Positions 25,472 to 33,499 of a DNA stretch of 52,332 nt are shown here, piece by piece. The translations under genes and the position numbers were made by a program. Source of the stretch: a bacterium (Candidatus Blackallbacteria) CG13_big_fil_rev_8_21_14_2_50_49_14 (GTDB lineage: Bacteria; Cyanobacteriota; Sericytochromatia; UBA7694); contig PFGG01000016.1 of NCBI GenBank assembly GCA_002783405.1, forward strand, positions 1-52,332, given 5' to 3'. Below the pieces are notes generated by a model, which was not told where the DNA came from, searched no databases, and worked only from the letters and a program-made list of their open reading frames with translations. How positions within the stretch are numbered: position 1 is the first letter of the stretch; each line of letters opens with the position of its first letter.

Positions 25472-27763
25472 TTAGTGAAAACTTTGAATCAAGGCGGGGG
25501 TTTGATCCGTCAAAGCTTTGACTTGTTCAGTTTGCATAATTTCAGGCATTAATTCCTGCTTTGCCTGAAGATAATTCTGCTTGTGATTTTGCCAGGTGAC
25601 CAGTGCACCTTGGTATTCATGCAGCATTTGATCCAATTGTTCATCCGTTCGAGTTTTATTCTGAAGTTTATCAGCCGCTCTGAACTCTGGATCCGCATAA
25701 TTCACAACAGCTCTCTCATATCTTGCCAAATCACGATTAATGACTTCAATATGAGGAATTTCCGGGTGAACCTCAGCCATTTTAGACTCTAAAACCTGAT
25801 TAACTGCTTTTTCAATTTTTTCTTGGTTCTTTCCATAATTCCGACACTTCTCTGTTTTACTGGAAATATCAAAATCAGAATCATTGATCGTACTTAAAAT
25901 ATGGGCTGCTTCAGTGGCCGTCATACGTTGGCTGGGATCGGCATGAAAGAGTCCCTGAAAAAGTTGATCCAAAGGCGGGGCATAGGTACTGAAATCAACA
26001 CTGAAGGTGGAGCCATCAACCCTTGTCATCAATTCCCCTTTTGTAAAACGCACTGCATTATCTGCTGTCATTCCTGGGGTTGCAGGATCATTCCGTCCCA
26101 CAACAGTGGCATCAAAGGGGTGGGAACCCATCAGCATTTCATGCAACATAATCCCCAAGGACCAATTGTCTGAGGATTGTTTGGCAGTTTCACCTACCGT
26201 CGTGACTTCAGGGGCCAGATAGGGGCCAGAACCAACGGTATCTGTAAAACCCGTATTATCTGGAAGAGCTTCCCCCATATCTCCCAACAGCGCCTTTCCA
26301 GATTCAGAGAGAAAGAAATTCTGGGGTTTCACATCACGGTGAATCATTCCTTTTTCGTGGAAATCAGATAAAGCCTGCGCAGCACCCATCCCAAGTCGCA
26401 CATTGATTTTAAAGGCATCCTCTTGAGACAAATGTCCATCAGTAAGAGATTTATTGATAAAGTTCAGATTATCCAACATTTCGCCCCCTGAGGCCAGTTC
26501 AATCATGGCGAAAACCTGATTACCCTGTTTAACCACGCCTCCAATTTTTAAGGAAGTATCACTTTCCGCGCGGATTTGAATCTGTAATTCATTGATCGCA
26601 CGGGGATCGGCATCCAAGGGTTTGAGCGCAAATTGTTTAGACTCGGGTTCGGGTCCTTGAATCAAGAGAACGGCTCCACATTGCCCCCGGCCTAATTCTC
26701 TGAGCACATTGTACTCAACGCCATTGTGGTTGATCCCAGTAATTTGATAGGTATCGGGATTTTCGTGAACCGTGCCAAAGGCACCCTCCAAACCCTTGCC
26801 AATCGCGGCAAAGATTTCAGGCGGGTTATGCCCCATATGCTCCTCAAGTTTGGTCTTTAATTCTTGTGGTGTTACGCCCAAGCACTGAATGGATAAAGGG
26901 TGTAGATTTCCCAAAGTTTGAAAACTTTGGCGGGAAGCACGTTCCAAACCTTCAAGAGCACGCACAATCTGTCCTTTGGTTTCACCTGCAGGTTGACGCA
27001 CCATACCAGCTTTAATTCCAGCAACCGTTCGGTTTATCCAAGCTTGTTTTTTTGTGGATAACTTTGCCATCTCTTTATCAGAATAGCCCATGCTTTTCTG
27101 AAGCGCCTGAGTCACAAATGTTTTAATTTCAGCATCAGATTTGCCCTTGAGCACTTGCGAAAGATCGCTGTTTGAACCCAGATGACGCATCAGCATTTTT
27201 GCTGATTCTTCGCTCTGATCCAAGGCCCTTGCAATTTTGGCATCGCGGCCAAAACCTGAGTCTGCAGCACGGAGATTCTCTAAGGAATCATGAAGATGGT
27301 TGGCCAAGGACAGTGAAACATCAAGGTTATTATTCACTGACATGATGGTCTTAGCCACATTCATATGCGCTTCTTTGACTTCTGGGGTCAACAAAAGGGC
27401 AAAGTTTGGAGCCGGGGGGGCAGGATGTTCTACCTGAACAGGAAGCGCTTCTACATGAGGCTGAACTTCACCCATTTGATTAGGACGAAGCTGTGATTGA
27501 TCCATTTCTTGACTCATGGAGAGAATCGTCTCAGGCGGTGTGATTTCAATTTCCTTCTCAAGTTGCGCAGTCTCAGGCAATTTTGACAGAGAAGAATCCG
27601 TCTTGGTCGTTTCGGGGCTAAAAATTTGTGAAGAACTGCGGGTGATTTTCGCTGTTTCTTGTGTATCTAATTTTTCAATGCCTTCGTTTTTTTCGGTTTT
27701 GATCAGAGGCAAACTTTGAGAACGAACAAACTCTGGACGTCCACTCGTATTGATATTTGACAT
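25472..27763 (-). CDS. Soluble Ser/Thr protein kinase with disordered and helical N-terminal region
   Basis: A 763-residue protein. Residues 1-120 are polar, Pro/Ser/Thr/Glu-rich and probably disordered. Residues 125-340 are helical and of unknown family. A Hanks-type kinase domain spans about 350-630, with a Gly loop (GRGQCG, 358-363), Lys381, HRDVKPQN (Asp477), DMG in place of DFG (Asp495) and APE at 517-519. All catalytic residues are present, so it should be active. A C-terminal coiled coil follows (about 640-750). There is no transmembrane helix or signal peptide, unlike most bacterial kinases of this family. ATG at 27763 follows AGGA at a suitable distance. It is divergent from the TPR gene at 27911. 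It may act in the cytoplasm or be a secreted effector. Confidence 0.9.
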   Translation of the reverse strand: MSNINTSGRPEFVRSQSLPLIKTEKNEGIEKLDTQETAKITRSSSQIFSPETTKTDSSLSKLPETAQLEKEIEITPPETILSMSQEMDQSQLRPNQMGEVQPHVEALPVQVEHPAPPAPNFALLLTPEVKEAHMNVAKTIMSVNNNLDVSLSLANHLHDSLENLRAADSGFGRDAKIARALDQSEESAKMLMRHLGSNSDLSQVLKGKSDAEIKTFVTQALQKSMGYSDKEMAKLSTKKQAWINRTVAGIKAGMVRQPAGETKGQIVRALEGLERASRQSFQTLGNLHPLSIQCLGVTPQELKTKLEEHMGHNPPEIFAAIGKGLEGAFGTVHENPDTYQITGINHNGVEYNVLRELGRGQCGAVLLIQGPEPESKQFALKPLDADPRAINELQIQIRAESDTSLKIGGVVKQGNQVFAMIELASGGEMLDNLNFINKSLTDGHLSQEDAFKINVRLGMGAAQALSDFHEKGMIHRDVKPQNFFLSESGKALLGDMGEALPDNTGFTDTVGSGPYLAPEVTTVGETAKQSSDNWSLGIMLHEMLMGSHPFDATVVGRNDPATPGMTADNAVRFTKGELMTRVDGSTFSVDFSTYAPPLDQLFQGLFHADPSQRMTATEAAHILSTINDSDFDISSKTEKCRNYGKNQEKIEKAVNQVLESKMAEVHPEIPHIEVINRDLARYERAVVNYADPEFRAADKLQNKTRTDEQLDQMLHEYQGALVTWQNHKQNYLQAKQELMPEIMQTEQVKALTDQTPALIQSFH

Positions 27764-27802
27764 AGAAGCATTCCTACCTGAAGTTTTATGTTTACATTGA
27801 TT

Positions 27803-27831
27803 ACTTTACAGTCTATACTCAAAATAATCAA
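27803..27831 (-). promoter_or_regulatory. Promoter of the kinase gene
   Basis: On the minus strand TTGATT (complement of 27826-27831) lies 17 bases from TAAAGT (complement of 27803-27808). Transcription would start near 27796, giving a leader of about 33 bases to the ATG at 27763. Confidence 0.5.
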
Positions 27832-27868
27832 GTCTGAAATGAAATAAAACTCAGTTAATTATCTGAAT

Positions 27869-27877
27869 TGTTATAAT
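27869..27877 (+). promoter_or_regulatory. Extended -10 promoter of the TPR gene
   Basis: TG-T-TATAAT is a perfect extended -10, ending 34 bases before the ATG at 27911. No recognisable -35 is needed or seen. It is divergent from the kinase promoter 40 bases away, so the two may share regulation. Confidence 0.6.
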
Positions 27878-27910
27878 GCGAGAGACTGATAGTCGCAAAA
27901 GGTTAAGGTT

Positions 27911-28834
27911 ATGGACTTAAAAGAACTACTGAACACACATGAAAAAGTTGCTCAAAGCAGAAGAAAAGTAGGAACTCAATATTGTGATCAGGGCTATCAG
28001 TTTCTAAGAGAAGCAGAGGCCACTGGTTTTCAGAACAAAGAACTGCTCAAACAAGCCTCAAACAGTTTTATTCAAGCCATTCGCCAGGAACGAGCGAATG
28101 CAGAAGCCTATATTGGATTGGGCTATTTGCTGCTCTTACTTTCTGATTTTAAGGCAGCTGAAACGCAATTTAAAACAGCCCTGCGCCTGGCCCCTCAAAA
28201 CCAGGACGCGAAAAAGCTCTTGGATTTCACCTTTCAGAAACTGCTGGGTAAACCAAAATCCAAATCCGTCCCTTCGCATGAGGGTGAGCAATTGTTTTAT
28301 CAATTGGCTGAAGAAATTCGCACTGCTGTCAAAAACTTACATGCTCAACCGATACTTTTGCCCACACATTTGCAAGCAGGAATCGAAGCGCTTCACCACC
28401 ATCAGCGAAAATTACAGTCCATGCTGGCAGAATTCGAATCTGAGATTAAACATCTCGATCTTGATTTTCCGACTGACTCCCTCTTGAATTTACTTCAACC
28501 CTTGCGGGAAAGTTTACGGCTGCATCAAAAATTGATTCAAACCAGCGAAGACATGCGCAAACTCTTTGAGGGCTTAGAAAACTTGCAGACCCAGATTGCT
28601 TCAGCCCTGAGTGCGAAGCAAAACTTGACAAGCGCTGAAAAAATTCATCAATTTGAACACACCCATCTGGAAATGTATTTGGATGAATGTGATCGCCTTG
28701 CTGATCACTTGGATGCCCTGAGCGAAAATGGACACGATACCCAGGAACTTGAAAAAATATATCTACAAATCGTCCATCAACTTGAATTTTTGCAGGAATA
28801 TCTTGATGAACAATTAGAAAAGTTCAAAGCTTGA
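27911..28834 (+). CDS. TPR-containing protein, paralog of the 42038 gene
   Basis: A 307-residue cytoplasmic-looking protein. Residues about 50-110 contain TPR-type helices (AYIGLGYLLLLLSDFKAAET, then FKTALRLAP). The rest is long amphipathic helix, ending with a conserved block HLEMYLDECDRLADHLD. The gene at 42038 encodes the same layout and the same closing block (HLEIWLDQCDGFADQLD), so the two are paralogs. Both are transcribed away from a gene for a signal-less protein with a disordered N-terminus. A chaperone or adaptor role for those neighbours is possible but unproven. The start ATG is preceded by AAGGTT close by, a weak ribosome-binding site. Confidence 0.8.
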   Translation: MDLKELLNTHEKVAQSRRKVGTQYCDQGYQFLREAEATGFQNKELLKQASNSFIQAIRQERANAEAYIGLGYLLLLLSDFKAAETQFKTALRLAPQNQDAKKLLDFTFQKLLGKPKSKSVPSHEGEQLFYQLAEEIRTAVKNLHAQPILLPTHLQAGIEALHHHQRKLQSMLAEFESEIKHLDLDFPTDSLLNLLQPLRESLRLHQKLIQTSEDMRKLFEGLENLQTQIASALSAKQNLTSAEKIHQFEHTHLEMYLDECDRLADHLDALSENGHDTQELEKIYLQIVHQLEFLQEYLDEQLEKFKA

Positions 28835-28892
28835 AGCACATGCTCTTCACAAAGGGTCAAATCATCGCTTACTAACAAAAGGATATGCATTA

Positions 28893-29219
28893 ATGTTGGT
28901 TTATTTTGTTTCAATCCGCACAGCTAAAATTTATGGCCCAACTGAACTCAATGAAATGATCAGCCCGGAAGAAGGTATCGCGCGAATCAGTTGCCCATGG
29001 CCCATCGATTATTTTTTCGACGAATGGGAAGGTTATGCGGTTGTCGTGCCTGAACGCGTTCAGGTCTGGGGAGCAGCCAAACCCTTAGTCACCAACGGCT
29101 TTCTTCAGGCCGAGTTTGCTTTTACCCCTGTGCCCATTCCCCCAGCAGAACGCAAACTTTTTCCATTACAAAACCAATCGCTAGCAGCTCAAACCGCTGA
29201 AGATGAAGAAAACGATTGA
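28893..29219 (+). CDS. Small hypothetical protein
   Basis: A 108-residue protein with no recognised family. It starts with a hydrophobic strand (MLVYFVSIRTAKIYG), has a Trp/Tyr-rich middle (CPWPIDYFFDEWEGYAVVVP) and an acidic tail (AEDEEND), and looks like a small beta-rich domain. There is no signal peptide or membrane helix. It lies 58 bases after the TPR gene on the same strand, with AAAAGGAT ahead of the ATG, and so is probably in the same transcript. It is convergent with the next gene. Confidence 0.65.
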   Translation: MLVYFVSIRTAKIYGPTELNEMISPEEGIARISCPWPIDYFFDEWEGYAVVVPERVQVWGAAKPLVTNGFLQAEFAFTPVPIPPAERKLFPLQNQSLAAQTAEDEEND

Positions 29220-29247
29220 TTGGATTTAGCCACGCTATACATAGTAT

Positions 29248-30141
29248 TCAGTAGTGAAGCAGAAGATCCTGTTCTCGAAAGGCTTGAAAAGTCTGCTCCA
29301 GTTTTGAGTGCATCTCACTCATCAGAGCGATTTCCTGTTTGACTTGCCAGATTTGAATTTTGAGTTCAGAACGTTGGACTTCTGTTTTCGCTTCTTCGCG
29401 TTTCTTTTTAAGCTGAACCAAGTCATTTTTCAGCGCTTGCGTTTGTCTTTCATTGGCTTTGAGCTCTTCTTCAAAAAAATAAGTTCTTACCAAAGTGGTG
29501 GGAAAAACTTTGCGCACAGAGTGAGGCTGAGCAATCGCTTTTTCACTTGATTCAATCAGGGTCTGGGTGTGTTTGATTCGTCTGATAAGATAGTCTTTCT
29601 CAGCTGCTTTTAAACCCGGTTTTTGCTGTTCCAACTCCAACTGCGCCAAACTTGCTTTTTGTTTTAGCAAGAAAATTTTATTTTGGAGTTCATTTCTCAG
29701 TGCGATGATTGTTCGGTGTTGGCGTGTGGCTAAAATCAAGTATTTTCGATAAACTGCTGGCGCTTTCACTTTGAGTTCCTGTTCTGTCATCCAGGCTGAA
29801 CCTGTCCAAAAACCTGGATACACATAGGTCACGGTTTCATGGCCCGAAATCTTTATCAGGGAACCAGCCGTTCCCAAAGAAGTTACGCCACGTTCCAAAT
29901 CGTTGATATGGTATCTGGCAGATTGAATCCCCTGATTTGTCTGGGGACGTTTTTTCTGCATTTCACGCCGACCCTCCTGGTAGGTAATTTCCCACCAGGC
30001 ATCGCCTATTCCATGGGGTCGATTGGGAACTAATTTTTCCACCCAGGCCGATTCAATATTGGGAGGACGTGATACTTTGGCATTCGCATTCAGGATAAAA
30101 ACAAAGAAAAACAAGAAGAAATTCAAAAATATTTTCACCAT
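29248..30141 (-). CDS. Secreted coiled-coil hypothetical protein
   Basis: About 297 residues from the ATG at 30141. The frame extends to 30225, but this start gives a signal peptide (MVKIFLNFFLFFFVFILNANA) and follows GAGGG at about eight bases. After cleavage there is a globular part with many aromatic residues (GDAWWEITYQEGRREMQ; GHETVTYVYPGFWTGSAWM). Two long charged helices (about 130-190 and 220-280) then look like coiled coil. It should be periplasmic or secreted. No family is recognised. Its closing stretch (LEQTFQAFREQDLLLHY) is helical to the end. Confidence 0.72.
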   Translation of the reverse strand: MVKIFLNFFLFFFVFILNANAKVSRPPNIESAWVEKLVPNRPHGIGDAWWEITYQEGRREMQKKRPQTNQGIQSARYHINDLERGVTSLGTAGSLIKISGHETVTYVYPGFWTGSAWMTEQELKVKAPAVYRKYLILATRQHRTIIALRNELQNKIFLLKQKASLAQLELEQQKPGLKAAEKDYLIRRIKHTQTLIESSEKAIAQPHSVRKVFPTTLVRTYFFEEELKANERQTQALKNDLVQLKKKREEAKTEVQRSELKIQIWQVKQEIALMSEMHSKLEQTFQAFREQDLLLHY

Positions 30142-30260
30142 TTTTTTCACCCTCTCTAAAAAGGGTAGCAAAGTCTTAGCTTTCGATTTTAATAAAATTT
30201 TCAATTTTTGTTTGATCTGAAACAAGTTTTAAGTTTATGTGACGATATATTAAATATAGG

Positions 30261-30275
30261 TTAAATCAGATTTAA
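30261..30275. repeat. 15-bp palindrome upstream of the 30291 gene
   Basis: TTAAATC-A-GATTTAA is a perfect inverted repeat lying just ahead of the GGAG ribosome-binding site (30281-30284). It could be an operator in this divergent promoter region, or a small leader hairpin affecting translation. Confidence 0.4.
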
Positions 30276-30290
30276 TATTTGGAGAATCTC

Positions 30291-32471
30291 ATGATTCAGG
30301 CAATCTCACCCGCGCGTCCCACTTCCCCCACACTTCCGCTTCAACCCCTGTATGCATCCACACTGGGGCAAACTCAACCCCTCAAAACTCAGACAGACAG
30401 TCTCAAACTCAGCTCAAACAGAGTGACAGAACAGGAAGCACGCACTGCTTTAGAAGGGCTTGAAAAGCAGTATGGAAGTTTTCGCAAACCCGGCTTCTTC
30501 AGCAGTCCCAAAATTGATTTGAATGAAGCCCTTTCCAGAATCAAAGCTGGCAAAGATGTGGTTGCCACCCATAAAGTAAACGGCCACGAAGTACGTGATA
30601 AATTCGACAGTTTTGATAAACTCATGCTGCTTGACGATCTGCAAGGCCGCAAACAAGACCATGGGGTTGCAAAACCTGAACTCAGATTGCCCCTGCTTTT
30701 TCTTGAAGATAAAAAGCTTGAAGCCTTTAATAGCAACTCAGATCAAACAGAATACCTTTCTTTGTTTGGCGCCTACGACGATCTTCGCAGAGATTGGCGC
30801 ATCGTAGTTGAAGGCAAAGAGGTCAAACCCAAAGACTTGGCGAGCTATGTCGTCAATAAAGGTTGGACAGCCAAAGCCGATCCCAACCTGTCTATGCTGA
30901 ACCGTTTTCGTCAATTGCCTGAGGCTGGCTGGCAGGTCAATGGCCAGAATGTGGGTCGGGATATCGCTTATCTGGCGATGCTGACAGGAACCGGCCGGAT
31001 TCAATTCTCAGGAATAGATCTGCAAACACAACAAGATTTTGATCTGCTCATGAATCTGGTTGCAAACGAAGCCAATGGCGCCATCGATGCGGATCTGCGC
31101 AGCCGATTGACAGCCCTCAAGCTCGACCAGTTCAATTCACCTGGCATCACGAATTACTTCGTTGCCTACCAACACCTTCGCAATGGCCAGGCGCTTTCTT
31201 ACCAAGGCAATAACTTGGGAAATCTTGATGAGGTCTTTGTTTTCGATGCCCTGATGGGCAGTAAAAAACCAGCAACTCAAATTTCTGCTGACTTACAGAA
31301 TGCCCTGCTGTATTTAGGCCAAGATTCAGGTTTAAGCGCGCGCAACCTGTATGATGCCTGGCAAAAGCTAAAATCAGGGGAAACAGTGGTCTATACCTTT
31401 GCTGGGGGGCCAACCGGAGAAGGCTTCAGACTTACTGCCAATTCCCATGATGGAATTTTGGCCTTAAAACAGGAAGTTGTGGCTCAACGGACCAAGGATC
31501 AATTTCGCCCGGATTTAAAAGAAGCAAAGGGAATCTTTTCTGATCGCCTGCCTTTATTTGATCAGCCATTGGCAGGCAATTTAGACAAAACCCGTCAGGC
31601 CGCAGAACGTGCCCGCCAGGATATTCCCCTGCAAGAAGCCCGCCGTGATCAAGCGCAAAGAGATTATGACAGCGTAAAACCGATTCGGGATCGTGCCTAT
31701 GATGAAATGAAACGGGCTGAATCACAGAAACAGTCTGCTGAACGCTCTTACCAGCTCGATCAACGCAGCTACGATTGGGAAAAAGACAAGTACGACAGAA
31801 TTCAACGCGATTATGACCGTTCGCAAAGAGATTACGAACGCTCGAATGCCTCTGCCCGTCGCTTAGATGATCTGGCACGTCAAGAAGATGGCTTGGTCAC
31901 TTCAGACCCTAAAAATGCAGATGCCCACCGACAAAAAGCAGCAAGCTATCGCAGTCAGGCACAAAATGCCCGCAATAATGCCAACCACTCTTACAATGAA
32001 ATGCAACGCTACCGCATGGATTTGGATCGTCAGCGTTGGGATCTGGATCGTGCAGAACGTCAACTGAACCAGTCCCGCCGGAATTATTGGGATGCCAAAA
32101 GCAATTTTGACAGCAAAAACAATGAATTCCAGCGCCAGGATAGCTTGATGCGGGATGCCAGCAGCCGAATCAACCAAGCGGAAAGCCAAATTGCCTTGGC
32201 CCAGCGCACGATTGCCGATGCCGATACGATTGAAAAACTGACCCAGGATGCCCAGGGAGCACTCAATTCTCTGAAAAAAATTCTGCCCGGTTTAAAAACC
32301 TACGCTGAATTTGCCCAAGTGCGCAACCAGCTTCAGTCTCAAGCGCAACTCTTGCGTCAGGTCTTTAGCAATTCAACCTATACCGGGGTACATGGCAAAG
32401 CGCTGCTCAACCAGTTCCAACCTTTGCTCACGCTGCTCAACAATATGGACAAGCCCGCTGCTCAAAAATAA
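30291..32471 (+). CDS. Large repeat and coiled-coil protein, no signal peptide
   Basis: About 726 residues from the ATG at 30291, which has GGAG six bases upstream. The open frame begins at a TTG four codons earlier. Residues 1-45 are Pro/Thr/Ser-rich and probably disordered. Residues about 50-400 contain several degenerate units of the type A-x-x-x-L-x-x-G-x-x-V followed by a polar loop and an F-D-x-L-M strand (copies near 79, 201, 293 and 356). Residues about 435-665 are a very polar coiled coil rich in Arg, Asp, Gln and Tyr (YDRIQRDYDRSQRDYERSNA). A short helical end follows. No enzymatic motif or known family is visible. It is a single-gene unit with a strong terminator. Confidence 0.78.
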   Translation: MIQAISPARPTSPTLPLQPLYASTLGQTQPLKTQTDSLKLSSNRVTEQEARTALEGLEKQYGSFRKPGFFSSPKIDLNEALSRIKAGKDVVATHKVNGHEVRDKFDSFDKLMLLDDLQGRKQDHGVAKPELRLPLLFLEDKKLEAFNSNSDQTEYLSLFGAYDDLRRDWRIVVEGKEVKPKDLASYVVNKGWTAKADPNLSMLNRFRQLPEAGWQVNGQNVGRDIAYLAMLTGTGRIQFSGIDLQTQQDFDLLMNLVANEANGAIDADLRSRLTALKLDQFNSPGITNYFVAYQHLRNGQALSYQGNNLGNLDEVFVFDALMGSKKPATQISADLQNALLYLGQDSGLSARNLYDAWQKLKSGETVVYTFAGGPTGEGFRLTANSHDGILALKQEVVAQRTKDQFRPDLKEAKGIFSDRLPLFDQPLAGNLDKTRQAAERARQDIPLQEARRDQAQRDYDSVKPIRDRAYDEMKRAESQKQSAERSYQLDQRSYDWEKDKYDRIQRDYDRSQRDYERSNASARRLDDLARQEDGLVTSDPKNADAHRQKAASYRSQAQNARNNANHSYNEMQRYRMDLDRQRWDLDRAERQLNQSRRNYWDAKSNFDSKNNEFQRQDSLMRDASSRINQAESQIALAQRTIADADTIEKLTQDAQGALNSLKKILPGLKTYAEFAQVRNQLQSQAQLLRQVFSNSTYTGVHGKALLNQFQPLLTLLNNMDKPAAQK

Positions 32472-32496
32472 ATTTGTATTGCGTGTTTAATGATTT

Positions 32497-32521
32497 GACC
32501 GCCTTTTCAGGCGGTCTTTTT
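32497..32521 (+). terminator. Intrinsic terminator
   Basis: GACCGCC (32497-32503) pairs with GGCGGTC (32510-32516) around a 6-base loop, then TTTTT. It ends the 30291 gene. Confidence 0.92.
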
Positions 32522-32536
32522 GTTGACATCAACAAA
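32519..32536. promoter_or_regulatory. Palindromic operator candidate upstream of the DUF2071-like gene
   Basis: TTTGTTGA-CA-TCAACAAA has 8-bp arms around a 2-base centre, 35 bases upstream of the -35 of the next promoter. Its form suits a dimeric repressor or activator, for example of the TetR, MarR or LacI type. No matching regulator gene is adjacent. Confidence 0.45.
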
Positions 32537-32570
32537 GGCAAGTCACTTCTGCAGAAAAAACCTGATATTT

Positions 32571-32599
32571 TTGACTGAACAGCCCAGCCATGCTAGATT
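32571..32599 (+). promoter_or_regulatory. Sigma70-type promoter of the DUF2071-like gene
   Basis: TTGACT (32571-32576), a 17-base spacer and TAGATT (32594-32599), the latter preceded by TGC as an extended -10. Transcription would start near 32606, almost on an in-frame ATG at 32610. This favours the ATG at 32643 as the real start of translation. Confidence 0.6.
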
Positions 32600-32642
32600 T
32601 TGACGGGGCATGCCAGAAACTCTCCCCGGAAAGAAATTTGAA

Positions 32643-33428
32643 ATGCCCAAAGATCCAGCGCAAGAACTTTTCGAGCGAGCCACGAAGCGCCCTCCAGCGG
32701 GTTGGCTTTCAGTGGAGTCTTTGCTCAAAGATTTTGTTATGGTTACCTATGCCTTGGAATACGAGCGGCTTGCAGCGCTGATTCACCCCAGTCTCGAACT
32801 TGAGCGTTTTGAAATTCAAGGCCAAGACAAAGGGCTGCTCAGCATTGTCAATTTCTGGGATTCGGGATTTCACTTTATGCGCTTATTGCCTAAACTGCGC
32901 TTTGAATTTGGCCAGACCAATTACCGAATCTATGTCAGGCACCGACAAAGTGGTGAACGTGGCGTTTGGTTCTGGGGAACCTGCTTGGGCTCAGAGGTCT
33001 ATCGAATTCCCAAAGTTCTCTGGCAATTGCCCTGGCACAAAGCACGTTACCATATAGATCTGGAAGGGAATGAAAACGCTCCCCATTACCAGATTAGAAT
33101 TCTTTCCGACTGGGGCGCAGCCAAACTGAAGTTCTTGGGAACAGCGAAAAAAATGCCGCTGCTGCCAGGCTTTGAAAATCTCGCCACTCAAAAACTGCTC
33201 TTAACTCACCCGATTACGGGTTATTTCACTCGCCCCAATGGCAGCTTGGGAAGCTATACGATTTGGCACCCAGAGGCAGATCTCAAGCTTGGAGAAGCGA
33301 AGAGCCTCTCTTTTCAAGCCCTTGAGCAAGCCCAACTGCTCTCAACAGAGGAACAGCAAAACCCGCATTCGATTCTGTTTCAAAATCAAATTCTTTATCA
33401 GATTCAATTGCCGCCGCATTCGATTTAA
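32643..33428 (+). CDS. DUF2071-like protein
   Basis: About 261 residues from the ATG at 32643, which has GGAAAG nine bases upstream. An ATG at 32610 is also in frame but coincides with the promoter start site. The sequence resembles DUF2071 proteins, which have an acetoacetate-decarboxylase-like fold: a YALEYERLAALIHPSLELE opening, RLLPKLRFEFGQTNYRIYVR and GVWFWGTCLGSEVY strands. It probably binds a small molecule; the substrate is unknown. No signal peptide. It is followed on the same strand by a YheT-type hydrolase 71 bases away. Confidence 0.7.
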   Translation: MPKDPAQELFERATKRPPAGWLSVESLLKDFVMVTYALEYERLAALIHPSLELERFEIQGQDKGLLSIVNFWDSGFHFMRLLPKLRFEFGQTNYRIYVRHRQSGERGVWFWGTCLGSEVYRIPKVLWQLPWHKARYHIDLEGNENAPHYQIRILSDWGAAKLKFLGTAKKMPLLPGFENLATQKLLLTHPITGYFTRPNGSLGSYTIWHPEADLKLGEAKSLSFQALEQAQLLSTEEQQNPHSILFQNQILYQIQLPPHSI

Positions 33429-33499
33429 ATTGGATTTGTTCAGATTTTGAACCCGCTCTGCTAAGATAAAAAAAGAATCAATGATCTGGAAGCTTGAAG

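Noticed and set aside
31432-31878. Open minus-strand frame of 148 codons
   Set aside because: It is a shadow of the repeat/coiled-coil gene on the plus strand, caused by its skewed codon use.
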